From the NCBI GenBank assembly GCA_028284065.1, contig JANQSJ010000008.1:124001-188000 (forward strand): a DNA stretch of 64,000 bases, read 5' to 3'. Both the position numbers and the translations under genes were made by a program. Under the pieces are notes generated by a model. The model did not search any database. It was given only the letters and a program-made list of their open reading frames with translations, and was not told the origin of the DNA. This document shows positions 54,931 through 64,000 of the stretch, in pieces. This DNA is from Parvularculaceae bacterium (GTDB lineage Bacteria > Pseudomonadota > Alphaproteobacteria > Caulobacterales > Parvularculaceae). The first letter of the stretch is position 1, and the number at the start of each line of letters is the position of its first letter.

Positions 54931-56409
54931 TCACGCTTCGCCTGGTTCCGCGGCGCTCCGCCCCGCCTCGCGCTGCGCATTGGCGAAGTACTCCTTCGTC
55001 ATCTGCGCGATCAGCGGCGACAGCGCCAGGAGCGCGATAAGGTTTGGCGCGGCCATGAGCCCCGTCAGCGTGTCGGCCACCAGCCAGAAGAGCGAGACGA
55101 CGTCAACGAGCGCGCCGCCCTCCTCAAGCATCAGGACGCTTGCGCCGCCGAGCACGACCACAATCCACGAGATGCGGAACGGGACGACGCTCCGTTCCCC
55201 GAAGAGATATTCCGAGCAGCGCTCGCCGTAATAGCTCCAGCCGAGAATGGTGGTGAAGCCGAAGACCGCAAGGCCGATCGCGACGATGTGCTGGCCGATT
55301 CCCGGCAGCGAGTTCTCGAACGCGGCGACCGTGAGCGGCGCGCCGGTCTCGCACCCTTCCGGCAACGTGATGAGCGACTCGCGCACGAATGGCTCGCACG
55401 CCTCCGGGATGATCCCCGCCGTGACGATGACGAGCGCGGTAATCGAGCAGACGACGAGCGTGTCGATAAAGGTGCCGAGCATGGCGACGATGCCCTGATT
55501 GACGGGATCGTCGTTCTTGGCGGCGGCGTGGGCGATGGGCGCGGAGCCCTGCCCCGCCTCGTTCGAAAAGATGCCGCGCGCGACGCCCTTTTGCATCGAC
55601 AGCAGCAACAGGCCGCCGACGAACCCGCCCTTCGCCGCGTCTATGCCGAACGCCTGCGAGACGATGAGGCCGAACGCCGCCGGCACCGCATCGATATTGA
55701 TGGCGATGACGATAAGGCCTGCGGTCAGATAGCCGAGCGCCATCGCCGGCACGAGCTTGGAGGCGACGGTGGCGATCCGCTGAATGCCGCCGAGAATGAC
55801 CGCCGCGGCGCCGGACGCGAGCACGATGCCCGACACCCATGGCGCAATACCATAGGTCTGGTTGAGGGCGTCGGCGATCGAATTCGACTGGATGGACGCG
55901 CCGGTGCCCCAGCTCGCCAGAATGCCGAATGCGGCGAAGACCCCGCCAAGCCACACCCATTTCGGCCCCATGCCGTTCTTGATGTAGTACATCGGCCCGC
56001 CGACGTGCCGGCCCGCCTCATCGACCTCGCGATACTTCACGGCGAGGACGCCCTCGGCGAACTTCGACGCCATGCCGACAAGCGCCGTCATCCACATCCA
56101 GAAGACCGCGCCGGGGCCGCCAATCGCGATGGCGACGGCGACGCCGGCGATATTGCCGGTGCCGATGGTCGAGGAGAGCGCGGTCATCAGCGCGCCGAAG
56201 GGCGAAACGTCGCCTTCCTCATGGCTGTCCCGCTTCCGGAACAACTCCCCGACGGCGTAGGGCAGGCGGATGATCGGCATGAAGCCGAGCCGCACGGTGA
56301 GGTAGAGCCCGGTGGCCAGAAGCAGGATCAGGACCGGCGGATAGGCGATCGCGTCGGACCCCCAGACGAGCGCGTTCGTCAGCTCGATAAAGCCCTGCAA
56401 ACCGTCCAT
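54931..56409 (-). CDS. Sodium:alanine/glycine symporter family (AGCS) protein
   Basis: 492 residues from ATG 56409, about eleven hydrophobic helices. AGCS signatures: SSTIGTGNIAGVAVAIAIGGPGAVFWMWMTALVGMASKFAEG (about 88-128), VGGPMYYIKNGMGPKW, and GQGSAPIAHAAAKNDDPVNQGIVAMLGTFIDTLVVC. It imports alanine or glycine with Na+. The N-terminal extension in the longer frame is Arg-rich and improbable. A terminator follows. The 290 bases upstream (56410-56700) contain an eight-G run and no gene. Confidence 0.95.
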   Translation of the reverse strand: MDGLQGFIELTNALVWGSDAIAYPPVLILLLATGLYLTVRLGFMPIIRLPYAVGELFRKRDSHEEGDVSPFGALMTALSSTIGTGNIAGVAVAIAIGGPGAVFWMWMTALVGMASKFAEGVLAVKYREVDEAGRHVGGPMYYIKNGMGPKWVWLGGVFAAFGILASWGTGASIQSNSIADALNQTYGIAPWVSGIVLASGAAAVILGGIQRIATVASKLVPAMALGYLTAGLIVIAINIDAVPAAFGLIVSQAFGIDAAKGGFVGGLLLLSMQKGVARGIFSNEAGQGSAPIAHAAAKNDDPVNQGIVAMLGTFIDTLVVCSITALVIVTAGIIPEACEPFVRESLITLPEGCETGAPLTVAAFENSLPGIGQHIVAIGLAVFGFTTILGWSYYGERCSEYLFGERSVVPFRISWIVVVLGGASVLMLEEGGALVDVVSLFWLVADTLTGLMAAPNLIALLALSPLIAQMTKEYFANAQREAGRSAAEPGEA

Positions 56410-56700
56410 GAAGTCCCCTCGAGCGTCGGCTGCGTGATTGGACGCTGACCCGCCGGCCCACTCCCCGGCAAAGAAATCCCGGCGCCGCGATCCGCCGCGC
56501 CGGGCGCGCATCCCGTTGGATTTATTGAGGATAGACTAGGCGTACCTGGCGCGCCCTGTCCAGTTTGGGGGGGGGACGTGAGCCAATCGTCCCACAAACT
56601 AGGGAATTGGATCTTCGGACACCTGCTCGAACCGGCAGGAAAGTCCTAACATGAAGTTCAATTACACTATCGGCATGCGCCGCTGCGAAGACCGAGTCAC

Positions 56701-57075
56701 TTATTCGTCTTCGCGGCCCTTGCGACCCTTTATTCGGTTCATGAGCACGTTGAAGAGATTCTCAAGCGGCACAATGATCGTGGAAACTTCCAAATGCTTG
56801 GCAAGTCCGAGTAACGCCGCAATCTGCAGCAAGAATATCAACAAAAATCCGTGCCCGGCGAATTGCGCCACATATCCATCGACAAGAATCGCAACACCTA
56901 GAATGAAGTAGAACTGGTCCTTCTTCCGACCGTCTCGCTCACTCTGATAAAGCCGCTCCAAGTTAGCCGCGCTTCTGTCAATTGGCGTTACGGAAGTCGT
57001 ACTAGATATCTTCTCGAGATCAGTCGTCTCAGCACCAGAGGCGGGTCCATTACCGGGTTCGTCTGTGGTACTCAT
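56701..57075 (-). CDS. Small two-helix membrane protein, candidate toxin partner of Panacea gene
   Basis: 124 residues from ATG 57075 (STTDEPGNGP; an ATG five codons upstream is possible). Polar, acidic 55-residue N-terminus, two hydrophobic helices (about 57-78 and 80-98, FILGVAILVDGYVAQFAGHG and LLIFLLQIAALLGLAKHL), then a basic tail RIKGRKGREDE. No homology recognised. The start lies inside the 3' end of the Panacea gene (26-base overlap), so translation is coupled. GC is clearly lower than the host average. Partner of the antitoxin is inferred from position only. Confidence 0.6.
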   Translation of the reverse strand: MSTTDEPGNGPASGAETTDLEKISSTTSVTPIDRSAANLERLYQSERDGRKKDQFYFILGVAILVDGYVAQFAGHGFLLIFLLQIAALLGLAKHLEVSTIIVPLENLFNVLMNRIKGRKGREDE

Positions 57076-57484
57076 CAATAATATCCGCATTTGGAATTAC
57101 GATGCCGCGTTGGCCGGGAATATAATGTTTGGCCCAGGCGCCATCATCCCAATGAGTTATTGCAACGAGTTCGCCGGGGCCTTTTTCGCCAAAGGTAGAC
57201 CAAATTTCGTCGATAACTCTGGCTTCAGACCCGGTAACATTTCGGTCGGCTTGATAGAAGACGTCCAAAATCGGCTCGTCGCCGAATATTTTCACCCGAT
57301 GATACAATGACGGCTCGACCGGCCCATAATCCCAAGCTTGGAAACGCCCTGGCACCAGCTCACCCAAGCCGCGTCCGAGGTGAACCATGTGCGCCAGATA
57401 TAGAAGCTTTTGCAGCGCAAGGTTCGAAACTTGCCATGCGCCTCTTTCACAAATCCGTCTGGCAGCAGTTTGAATGTTAATCAT
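57050..57484 (-). CDS. Panacea-domain (DUF4065, SocA/GepA-like) antitoxin candidate
   Basis: 144 residues, complete Panacea fold: GAWQVSNLALQKLLYLAHMVHLGRG, FQAWDYGPVEPSLYHRVKIFG, and DGAWAKHYIPGQRGIVIPNADIIDEYHRR. SNLALQKLLY-A and AWxYGPVxPxxY are the family hallmarks. Panacea proteins act as antitoxins for very diverse small toxins (some membrane-active) and are usually the first gene of a two-gene operon, as here. AT-rich relative to the chromosome, so probably mobile. A 15-bp palindrome in the promoter region may be its operator. Confidence 0.88.
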   Translation of the reverse strand: MINIQTAARRICERGAWQVSNLALQKLLYLAHMVHLGRGLGELVPGRFQAWDYGPVEPSLYHRVKIFGDEPILDVFYQADRNVTGSEARVIDEIWSTFGEKGPGELVAITHWDDGAWAKHYIPGQRGIVIPNADIIDEYHRRTR

Positions 57485-57590
57485 TCCAGATCCCCGTACC
57501 TGCCTTTCAAGCCGGCTTCAGAAACACCAACTTGCTTTCGATCGATAACGCCTTCAGAGCGTCACTTGCCCCTATAAAGATAGGAATTCG

Positions 57591-57605
57591 GGTACAAAAT
57601 GTACC
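57591..57605 (-). promoter_or_regulatory. Palindrome upstream of the Panacea gene
   Basis: Perfect inverted repeat GGTACA-aaa-TGTACC, 107 bases before the gene start. On the minus strand it includes TTGTAC (57597-57592), a -35-like box, with TATAGG (57576-57571) 15 bases farther as a possible -10. A typical place for an antitoxin operator. Confidence 0.5.
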
Positions 57606-57742
57606 TTCTTGCGTCTCCTTTCCGACACAAAACCACGCAAAAGTGAACAAAACAAGAACATAAATACGTGTCTGCGCGTTCTAGCCAGCAAGCAAACGGA
57701 ATTATCTTGACCGCCTAGTCCACAGCTATAGGTGCCCCTCTA

Positions 57743-58987
57743 ATGACCGAAACGCTCGCCATTATCGGCGCCGGGCAAGCGGGCCTTTCCGCCGCCGCCA
57801 GCGCCCGCCAGGAAGGATTTGAGGGCCGCATCCGCCTCATTGGCGCGGAGGCGACGCCGCCCTATCAGCGCCCGCCCCTGTCGAAGGCGTACCTCAAGGG
57901 CGAGTTCGAGATTGACCGGCTGCACCTGAAGCCCGCCGAGTTCTATGAGAGCGCCGACATCGAGATGGACCTCGGCCGGCGCATCGTCGCGATCGACCGC
58001 GACGGCAAGACGCTGACGGACGAAGCCGGCGCAGAAATCGCCTATGACCGCCTTATCATCGCCACCGGCGCGCCGCCGCGGCGGCTGTCGCTGCCGGGCG
58101 CCGACGCTGAAGGCGTCTTTTACCTGCGTACGCTGAAGGACAGCGACGCGTTGCGGGCGATACTGGACGTGGACGGAACGATTGTCGTCGTCGGCGCCGG
58201 CTATATCGGCCTTGAGGTGGCGGCGGTGGCGCGCGCCGCCGGCCGCGACGTGACGGTCCTTGAGATCGCCGACCAGCCCTTGAAACGCGTCGCCGGACCG
58301 GCCGTGTCGGCGTTCTTCGCGAACCTCCATCGCGACGAAGGCGTCGACTTGCGGCTCGGGACGGGCCTTGAGGAAATCGAAACGACGCACGCAAGGGTTT
58401 CAGGCGTCCGCCTGACCGACGGATCGAGGCTTCCCTGCGCGGCCGTGCTTGTCGGCGTCGGCGCGGCGCCCGACCAGGGGATCGCCGCGGACGCCGGCCT
58501 CGACTGCGACAATGGCGTCCTTGTCGACGAAACCGCGCTGACGAGCGATCCGGCCATCTGGGCGGCCGGCGACGTTGCCAACTTCCCCTCGCCCTTTTAC
58601 GGCCGCCGCCTCAGGCTGGAATCCGTGCCGAACGCCATCGAGCAGGGCAAGGCGGCGGGGACGAACGCGGCGCGGGCCGCCGCCGGAAGAGACCCGATCG
58701 TGTATGACGCACTGCCCTGGTTCTGGTCAGACCAGTATGACGTGAAGCTCCAGACCGCCGGCGCGCGGCCGCCAAACGAAACGCCGGGCATGGCCGAGGT
58801 CATCCGCCCCGGCGCGGCGGGGCGTAGCTTTTCGGTCTGGACGACGCTAAACGGCGCCCTGCAGTCGGTGGACGCGATCAACGACCCGGCGGCGTTCCTG
58901 GTGGGCAAGCGGCTCATCGCCGCGCGCGGGAACATCGATCTGGACGCGCTCGCTGATCCGTCGCAAGACCTGAAGTCGTTATTGTAA
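57743..58987 (+). CDS. FAD-dependent ferredoxin reductase (class I mono-oxygenase type)
   Basis: 414 residues. FAD motif AIIGAGQAGLSAAASARQEGF (about 6-26), PPYQRPPLSKAYLKG, NAD motif IVVVGAGYIGLEVAAVARAAG (about 147-166), IWAAGDVANFPSPFYGRRLRLESVPNAIEQG and the C-terminal PWFWSDQYDVKLQTAG. It resembles rhodocoxin/putidaredoxin reductase-like proteins that pass NADH electrons to a 2Fe-2S ferredoxin. The ferredoxin gene follows after 49 bases. No P450 or Rieske oxygenase is nearby, so the terminal acceptor is unknown. Confidence 0.93.
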   Translation: MTETLAIIGAGQAGLSAAASARQEGFEGRIRLIGAEATPPYQRPPLSKAYLKGEFEIDRLHLKPAEFYESADIEMDLGRRIVAIDRDGKTLTDEAGAEIAYDRLIIATGAPPRRLSLPGADAEGVFYLRTLKDSDALRAILDVDGTIVVVGAGYIGLEVAAVARAAGRDVTVLEIADQPLKRVAGPAVSAFFANLHRDEGVDLRLGTGLEEIETTHARVSGVRLTDGSRLPCAAVLVGVGAAPDQGIAADAGLDCDNGVLVDETALTSDPAIWAAGDVANFPSPFYGRRLRLESVPNAIEQGKAAGTNAARAAAGRDPIVYDALPWFWSDQYDVKLQTAGARPPNETPGMAEVIRPGAAGRSFSVWTTLNGALQSVDAINDPAAFLVGKRLIAARGNIDLDALADPSQDLKSLL

Positions 58988-59027
58988 GGCCCAGCGCGCA
59001 ATCGAACGATCCCGCGCGGGCGGATGA

Positions 59028-60330
<1,303 letters not shown>

Positions 60331-60355
60331 ATCTTCGCCAGCCGCCTCCGCTTGC

Positions 60356-60826
60356 ATGACGCCCTCGCTCCTGACGCCAAAATCATCGCTTACCGCCCCA
60401 GCGGCGACGTCCGGCGCGCGACCCGACGTGACGGCGGACATCACGCGCGGCGTTGCGCGGCTCTTCGTGGACATGGGGCTCGCTGTCCTTCCTGAGTTTC
60501 AGCTTCCCACCGGTCGGCGGCTTGACCTCGCAGGCCTCAACGAAAAGGGCCGCCTCATCGTGGCGGAAGTGAAGTCCTGCCGCGCCGATTTCGAGGCCGA
60601 CCATAAGTGGCCTCAGTATATTGAGTATTGCGACGAGTTTTTCTTCGCCGTCGACGCGGCGTTCCCGCGCGACCTGTTGCCCGCAAGCGAGGGCCTCATT
60701 GTCGGGGACGGGTTCGGGGCGGCGGTCTTGCGGCGCGCCGAGCCGCGCCCGTTGCCCGCCTCCCGCAGGAAGGCGCTGACGCTGCGCTTCGCCCGCCAGT
60801 CGGCCCAGCGCGCGGGTTTTTTCTGA
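60356..60826 (+). CDS. mmcB: MmcB family DNA repair protein
   Basis: 156 residues. After a 28-residue lead comes the MmcB core ITRGVARLFVDMGLAVLPEFQLPTGRRLDLAGLNEKGRLIVAEVKSCRADFEADHKWPQYIEYCDEFFFAV, a PD-(D/E)XK-like nuclease pattern with D in RRLDLAGL and E-x-K in VAEVKS. In Caulobacter mmcB is SOS-regulated and needed for mitomycin C resistance. No SOS box was evident. It is divergent from the EEP gene; the start may be further in. Confidence 0.93.
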   Translation: MTPSLLTPKSSLTAPAATSGARPDVTADITRGVARLFVDMGLAVLPEFQLPTGRRLDLAGLNEKGRLIVAEVKSCRADFEADHKWPQYIEYCDEFFFAVDAAFPRDLLPASEGLIVGDGFGAAVLRRAEPRPLPASRRKALTLRFARQSAQRAGFF

Positions 60827-60978
60827 GCTTTCCGGCGCGCTGGCGTCGACGCGTTGATGCCGCTATAAGCGCTTTTGGAGATTTTATGTCAGAGCTTGTC
60901 GCCCGCTGAATTGTAACGCCCCCGCGCGGAAGGACGTCCTTTCGCGCGCCTCGTTCTTTTCAGCCGACAGGCTTTCCC

Positions 60979-61239
60979 ATGAACATTTCAAGAGCGGAGC
61001 AGCGCACGCTGCACGTCCTGGCGCGCGGCGGCGCCGTCCTCGTCGAGAAAGACGACAAGGGCAAAATCGTCGAAGTGAACTGCGTCTCACGAGAGGGGTG
61101 GACCCTCGCCGATTGCTCGCTCGGGGTTTTCAGGAAACTCCGCAAGCGCCGGCTTGTCGCCTCATCCGATGGCGGACCGTATCGCATTACGCGCGCAGGC
61201 CGCGTCGCGGTGCGCCCGCAGCTCGACAATCGGAGCTAA
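60979..61239 (+). CDS. YjhX/TopAI family protein
   Basis: 86 residues, [60 protein letters not shown], full match to the UPF0386/YjhX family. In E. coli YjhX (TopAI) inhibits DNA topoisomerase I and is neutralised by the GNAT-like YjhQ, but most alphaproteobacterial homologues have no adjacent antitoxin and none is here. A TATAAG-like box lies about 110 bases upstream. Could be a plain house-keeping DNA-binding protein. Confidence 0.9.
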   Translation: MNISRAEQRTLHVLARGGAVLVEKDDKGKIVEVNCVSREGWTLADCSLGVFRKLRKRRLVASSDGGPYRITRAGRVAVRPQLDNRS

Positions 61240-61328
61240 AAAAGCGCTGGACGGATCGCGCCGCGATCTGTTCAGCGCCCTGCGAAGCGCCATATGGAAA
61301 GCGAAGAAACGCGAAGGGAGGAGACCCC

Positions 61329-61649
61329 ATGATCATCACAACCACGCCCGGCGTCGAAGGCCGGCAGGTCCGCGACTATAAGGGCGTCATCACGGGCGAG
61401 GCGATCTTCGGCGCCAACCTCTTTCGCGATCTCTTCGCTGGCGTGCGCGATATTGTCGGCGGCCGCTCCGGCTCTTACGAGAAATCCCTTCGCGAAGCCC
61501 GCGAGGTCGCCCTCGGCGAACTTGAAGAGGAGGCTCACCGCCTCGGCGCGAACGCCGTCGTCGGCGTCGATCTCGACTATGAGGTTATCGGCGAGAAAGG
61601 CTCGATGATGATGGTGTCCGTATCCGGAACAGCTGTGGTGATTGAGTAG
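61329..61649 (+). CDS. YbjQ/UPF0145 family protein
   Basis: 106 residues, [54 protein letters not shown] and [25 protein letters not shown], the well-conserved DUF74/heavy-metal-binding-like fold that forms pentamers. Function unknown. A strong GGGAGGAGA box precedes the ATG; a longer frame starting earlier is not needed. Follows yjhX by 89 bases on the same strand. Confidence 0.93.
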   Translation: MIITTTPGVEGRQVRDYKGVITGEAIFGANLFRDLFAGVRDIVGGRSGSYEKSLREAREVALGELEEEAHRLGANAVVGVDLDYEVIGEKGSMMMVSVSGTAVVIE

Positions 61650-61699
61650 GCGGGAGCCTTTGTTGGCCTCGCCGGCGAGGTCGAACGAAAGGCTTTAGC

Positions 61700-62068
61700 T
61701 CAACGCGTCCGGCATTGCTGCGTCATCCTGCCGATGGCGGCGGAAGCGGCGCCCATCGCTGAATAGTCGATGGCGGGAAGGCGGCGCTTGGCGTCCCTTT
61801 CATCAACGCCCACCTGGACGAGCAGATAGAACGCAGCGGTCGATCGCTCCTGTTCGGAGAGACCGCGCATCGTCTTGTCATACGCGCACTTGCAGTATGA
61901 CTCGGTCGTGACCCGGCCGTTCGATTGCTCTTCGATTCTCACCTGATCCGGATTAACCTGACACGCGTCGAGGAACGCCTCGCGTAACGGGTCGGCCGGG
62001 GCGGCGGCGTCGCACGCCACGGCGAACGCGCCGCAAACCAAAACGCGGACAACAGAAACCGACTTCAT
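61700..62068 (-). CDS. Hypothetical exported protein
   Basis: 122 residues with a signal sequence and lipobox-like VAC (Cys 19, VCGAFAVAC). Mature part has SYCKCAYDKTMRGLSEQERSTAAFYLL and DYSAMGAASAAIGRMTQQC. The paired CKC and a C-terminal Cys suggest a small disulfide-bonded periplasmic protein. No family recognised. Convergent with ybjQ (50-base gap). Confidence 0.6.
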   Translation of the reverse strand: MKSVSVVRVLVCGAFAVACDAAAPADPLREAFLDACQVNPDQVRIEEQSNGRVTTESYCKCAYDKTMRGLSEQERSTAAFYLLVQVGVDERDAKRRLPAIDYSAMGAASAAIGRMTQQCRTR

Positions 62069-62615
62069 TGCGACCCCGTTCGCTCAAGCCTCACGCGACG
62101 AGATTGTCAAAAACACGTTTCTCAAGCGTTTCGGGGCGCGCGCAATTTGCGGCGTTCGTAGTCGCAATGGCGGCGCGGCCACGATCGCCCCCGCAAAATG
62201 AGGGTCAGGCGGCTCGCCGCGCGCGCAAATAAACCCTCCATGCTTGGGGTCTGAACCAGTCCGATGGTCCAAGCATGGAGGTCTCTCTCCTACAATGTAG
62301 AACCCGTCCAATCCTCCTCCGAGTGCGGCGGTCTTTAGTCGAATAAGAAAAAGCCCCGGCGCTACGCCCGTGGCTAGAGAGGGTTGCGGCGAGTTAGGTC
62401 CGTCAAGGACCTAACGGTTCGCCGTTGACGGCTCCCTTCCGTCAACCGCGTCGCAACCCGCAGGGTCAATAACTTAGAGCCTTCTGGGCGGCTCAATCTG
62501 AACGCAGAAGGCTCTAGAGCTTTTCGCATTCCGTTAGAATCGGAATGCGGCTCTAGTTTGTTATTTCGCCGCGCTTTTTCTGCGGATAACCGCGCACATT
62601 TATCCGCGAAGCGCT
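62069..62615. repeat. Palindrome-rich intergenic region
   Basis: 547 bases with no gene but a dense set of perfect hairpins. 13-bp CCTCCATGCTTGG (62235-62247 with 62269-62281); 8-bp GGGTTGCG outer stem (62381-62388 with 62452-62459) enclosing 9-bp GTTAGGTCC (62393-62401 with 62407-62415) and 8-bp GTTGACGG (62424-62431 with 62439-62446); 12-bp TAGAGCCTTCTG (62475-62486 with 62505-62516); 9-bp CGCATTCCG (62525-62533 with 62541-62549) flanked by CTAGAGC (62514-62520 with 62550-62556); 8-bp GCGGATAA (62582-62589 with 62600-62607). The cloverleaf at 62381-62459 is the most striking. Some arms compete, e.g. CCGTCAA (62400) also pairs with TTGACGG (62425). Possibly several intergenic repeat families piled together. 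Confidence 0.7.
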
Positions 62616-63425
62616 CTAGGCCGCCAGCCGCGCAAACGCTTCGCCCGCAAGGCGTCCGGTCGCGTCCGGATCGTCAATCATCTTCCAGTGTCCGGATTGA
62701 GTGTACTCCCGCACACGGACCTTCGACGCCGCCAATCGTTCGTCTACAAAGCGCGCGGTCGCGGCCGGGGCGTTGCGCCGACCCCATAGATAAAGGCCGC
62801 TAACGCCAGTTGAGGAAAGCAAGAGAAGCGCCTCGCCGAAACCGTCGTTACGGCCTTTCTCCGCCGCGTCGCGTCCGAGCCGCCACATGCTCTTCGCGCG
62901 CGCGCGGCGCGCCGCCTCAACATAGCGCAGCGGCGTCAACTGTTCGGCCGACATGCGTTCAATATCCGCAACGAAGTCTCTCTTGAACGCCGCCGGATCA
63001 CGATAGCCGGCCGCCCGACCTGAGAAATACGCATCCTCTTCCGTCAGATTGCCTTCGATCGACATCACATGGGCGATGGCGCGCGGTCGCCGCAGAGCGG
63101 CTTCAATCGCGATTGCGGCGCCGATGGAATGGCCGATGAGCGCAACCGGCCGGGACGGAGAGATGCGCGCCGCGAGGTCGACGATATGGTCGGCAAAGGC
63201 GGAGATCGTGGCGGCGTCATCCGCAAACGGATGAGACGCCCCGAACCCCGGCAGGTCGGGGGCGACAAGCTCAAAGCGGGCGGTGAGCGCCGTACCGGCG
63301 AGTCCTGCAAACGCAGCGCCGTCATCGGCGAACCCATGGACGCAAATTACCTTTGGCGCCGAAGCAGGACCGGACCTACGCAGGAGAACGCCGCCATCGA
63401 ACTCCTTGCGCATTCGCCGCTCCAT
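62616..63425 (-). CDS. Alpha/beta-hydrolase fold protein
   Basis: 269 residues. Oxyanion HG in VICVHGFADDGAAF, nucleophile VALIGHSIGAAIAIEAAL (GHSIG, Ser about 97), an acid in the later helices and His in TQSGHWKMIDDPDATG near the C-terminus. A standard esterase/dehalogenase-like hydrolase; substrate unknown. The start may be the ATG four codons further (MRKEFDGG). A cap domain with FSGRAAGYRDPAAFKRDFVADIERM is present. It is on the same strand as the M16 peptidase gene, 27 bases after it. Confidence 0.88.
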   Translation of the reverse strand: MERRMRKEFDGGVLLRRSGPASAPKVICVHGFADDGAAFAGLAGTALTARFELVAPDLPGFGASHPFADDAATISAFADHIVDLAARISPSRPVALIGHSIGAAIAIEAALRRPRAIAHVMSIEGNLTEEDAYFSGRAAGYRDPAAFKRDFVADIERMSAEQLTPLRYVEAARRARAKSMWRLGRDAAEKGRNDGFGEALLLLSSTGVSGLYLWGRRNAPAATARFVDERLAASKVRVREYTQSGHWKMIDDPDATGRLAGEAFARLAA

Positions 63426-63452
63426 TAGGCCAGAGGAGAAATCCGACGCGAC

Positions 63453-64000
63453 TTAAAGGTCCGCGAGCTTCACCGTCTCAATGGGACCGAGATCAAGCTC
63501 GCGCACGCCCGCCTCGATCTTCTCGCGGTCGCCGACGATGACCCAGACAAGGCTCTCCGGCTGTACGACCTCGTCCGCAGCGGCCTTGATGGCGGCGAGA
63601 TCAAGCGCGTCATAGCGCGCCTTGAGGCTCGTCGGATAATCATAAGGACGCCCGTAGCGCGCCGAAGACGTCAGGCTCGACAGGACGGCGCCCGCCGTCT
63701 CGAACGAGCCCGGAAGCGAGCGCACATTGTTCGCGACCGCGCGGGTCAGCTCCTCGCCCGTCGCCGGCTTCGTCGTCTTGTAGGCGTTCAGCTCCCGGAC
63801 GATTTCAGCGATCGATTCCTTCGTCTTGTCCGTCTGGACCGGCGCGTAGACGAGATAGGGCCGTTGCCCCCGCGCGCCCTGAAGGAACGTATAGGCGCCA
63901 TAGGCCCAGCCCTTCTCCTCGCGCAGGTTCATGTTGACGCGCGCGGTGAACTGGCCGCCGACAATGTCGTTCATGGCGTTTATGGCGATATTGTTTTCCG
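63453..64000 (-). CDS. M16 family metallopeptidase, C-terminal part
   Basis: Runs off the right edge; about 182 codons visible. INAMNDIVGGQFTARVNMNLREEKGWAYGAYTFLQ contains the R/Y motif of M16C-type domains that lack zinc ligands but help shape the substrate chamber; TKPATGEELTRAVANNVRSLPGSFETAGAVLSSLTSSARYGRP follows. Likely a pitrilysin-like periplasmic peptidase whose HxxEH half is outside. The next gene is 27 bases downstream, so they are probably co-transcribed. Confidence 0.88.
   Translation of the reverse strand, partial: ENNIAINAMNDIVGGQFTARVNMNLREEKGWAYGAYTFLQGARGQRPYLVYAPVQTDKTKESIAEIVRELNAYKTTKPATGEELTRAVANNVRSLPGSFETAGAVLSSLTSSARYGRPYDYPTSLKARYDALDLAAIKAAADEVVQPESLVWVIVGDREKIEAGVRELDLGPIETVKLADL

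Noticed and set aside
55288-56448. A 386-codon plus-strand frame
   Set aside because: Antisense of the AGCS symporter; composition is typical of GC-rich shadow frames.

Overview
The window reads as chromosomal DNA of a GC-rich (roughly 65%) alphaproteobacterium. Supporting markers are an MmcB-type DNA repair protein, a DUF3297 protein, an AlphaproteobacteriaI-style sdhC-sdhD-sdhA gene order, ZapE, a LytTR regulator carried on a membrane domain, and many secreted or outer-membrane proteins. A marine Parvularculales/Caulobacterales-like host is a reasonable guess, but nothing here fixes the genus. Both ends are open: pheT runs off the left edge and an M16 peptidase gene off the right. I found no tRNA, rRNA, CRISPR array, prophage or complete insertion sequence.

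Layout. 1-10.3 kb: the translation block rpmI-rplT ... pheS ... pheT on the minus strand, interrupted by a P1/DmpA peptidase, regulators and small membrane proteins. 10.5-14.9 kb: aspartyl protease-like lipoprotein, NTF2-fold and YbjN proteins, enoyl-CoA hydratase. 15.2-22.7 kb: succinate dehydrogenase, with sdhCDA separated from sdhB by about 4 kb that holds a DUF998 protein, an AlkB-family dioxygenase coupled to a BMT5-like RNA methyltransferase, repeats, a dienoyl-CoA isomerase and a tiny membrane protein. 22.7-27.8 kb: an AppA-like BLUF photoreceptor, a GNAT remnant, an S9 peptidase, GNAT and thioesterase. 27.8-29.9 kb: arsenic operon arsR-arsI-arsC-aqpS. 29.9-44.8 kb: zapE, TPR protein, transporter, rimM, a large membrane hydrolase, ttcA, a split gene, a hybrid kinase, a CAP protein, then trmD-rplS. 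45-57.5 kb: acyltransferase, methyltransferase, M28 peptidase, an XrtA-type glycosyltransferase, redoxin, mdh, two beta-barrels, an AGCS symporter and a Panacea-type toxin-antitoxin candidate. 57.7-64 kb: ferredoxin reductase and ferredoxin, EEP hydrolase, mmcB, yjhX, ybjQ, a palindrome-rich intergenic region, an alpha/beta hydrolase and an M16 peptidase.

Three operons that are compact in most bacteria (rpmI-rplT-pheS-pheT, sdhCDAB, rimM-trmD-rplS) are all opened up here by unrelated genes, several of them visibly poorer in GC than their surroundings.

The most interesting candidates are: (1) a eukaryote-type BMT5-like uridine methyltransferase translationally coupled to an ALKBH8-like dioxygenase, a possible RNA uridine modification module; (2) a Panacea-domain antitoxin gene overlapping a gene for a two-helix membrane protein, with a palindrome in its promoter region; (3) small inverted-repeat elements sharing an AGAGCCYGTTYGA end that sit exactly at gene stop codons; (4) a run of perfect, partly mutually exclusive hairpins at 62.2-62.6 kb.
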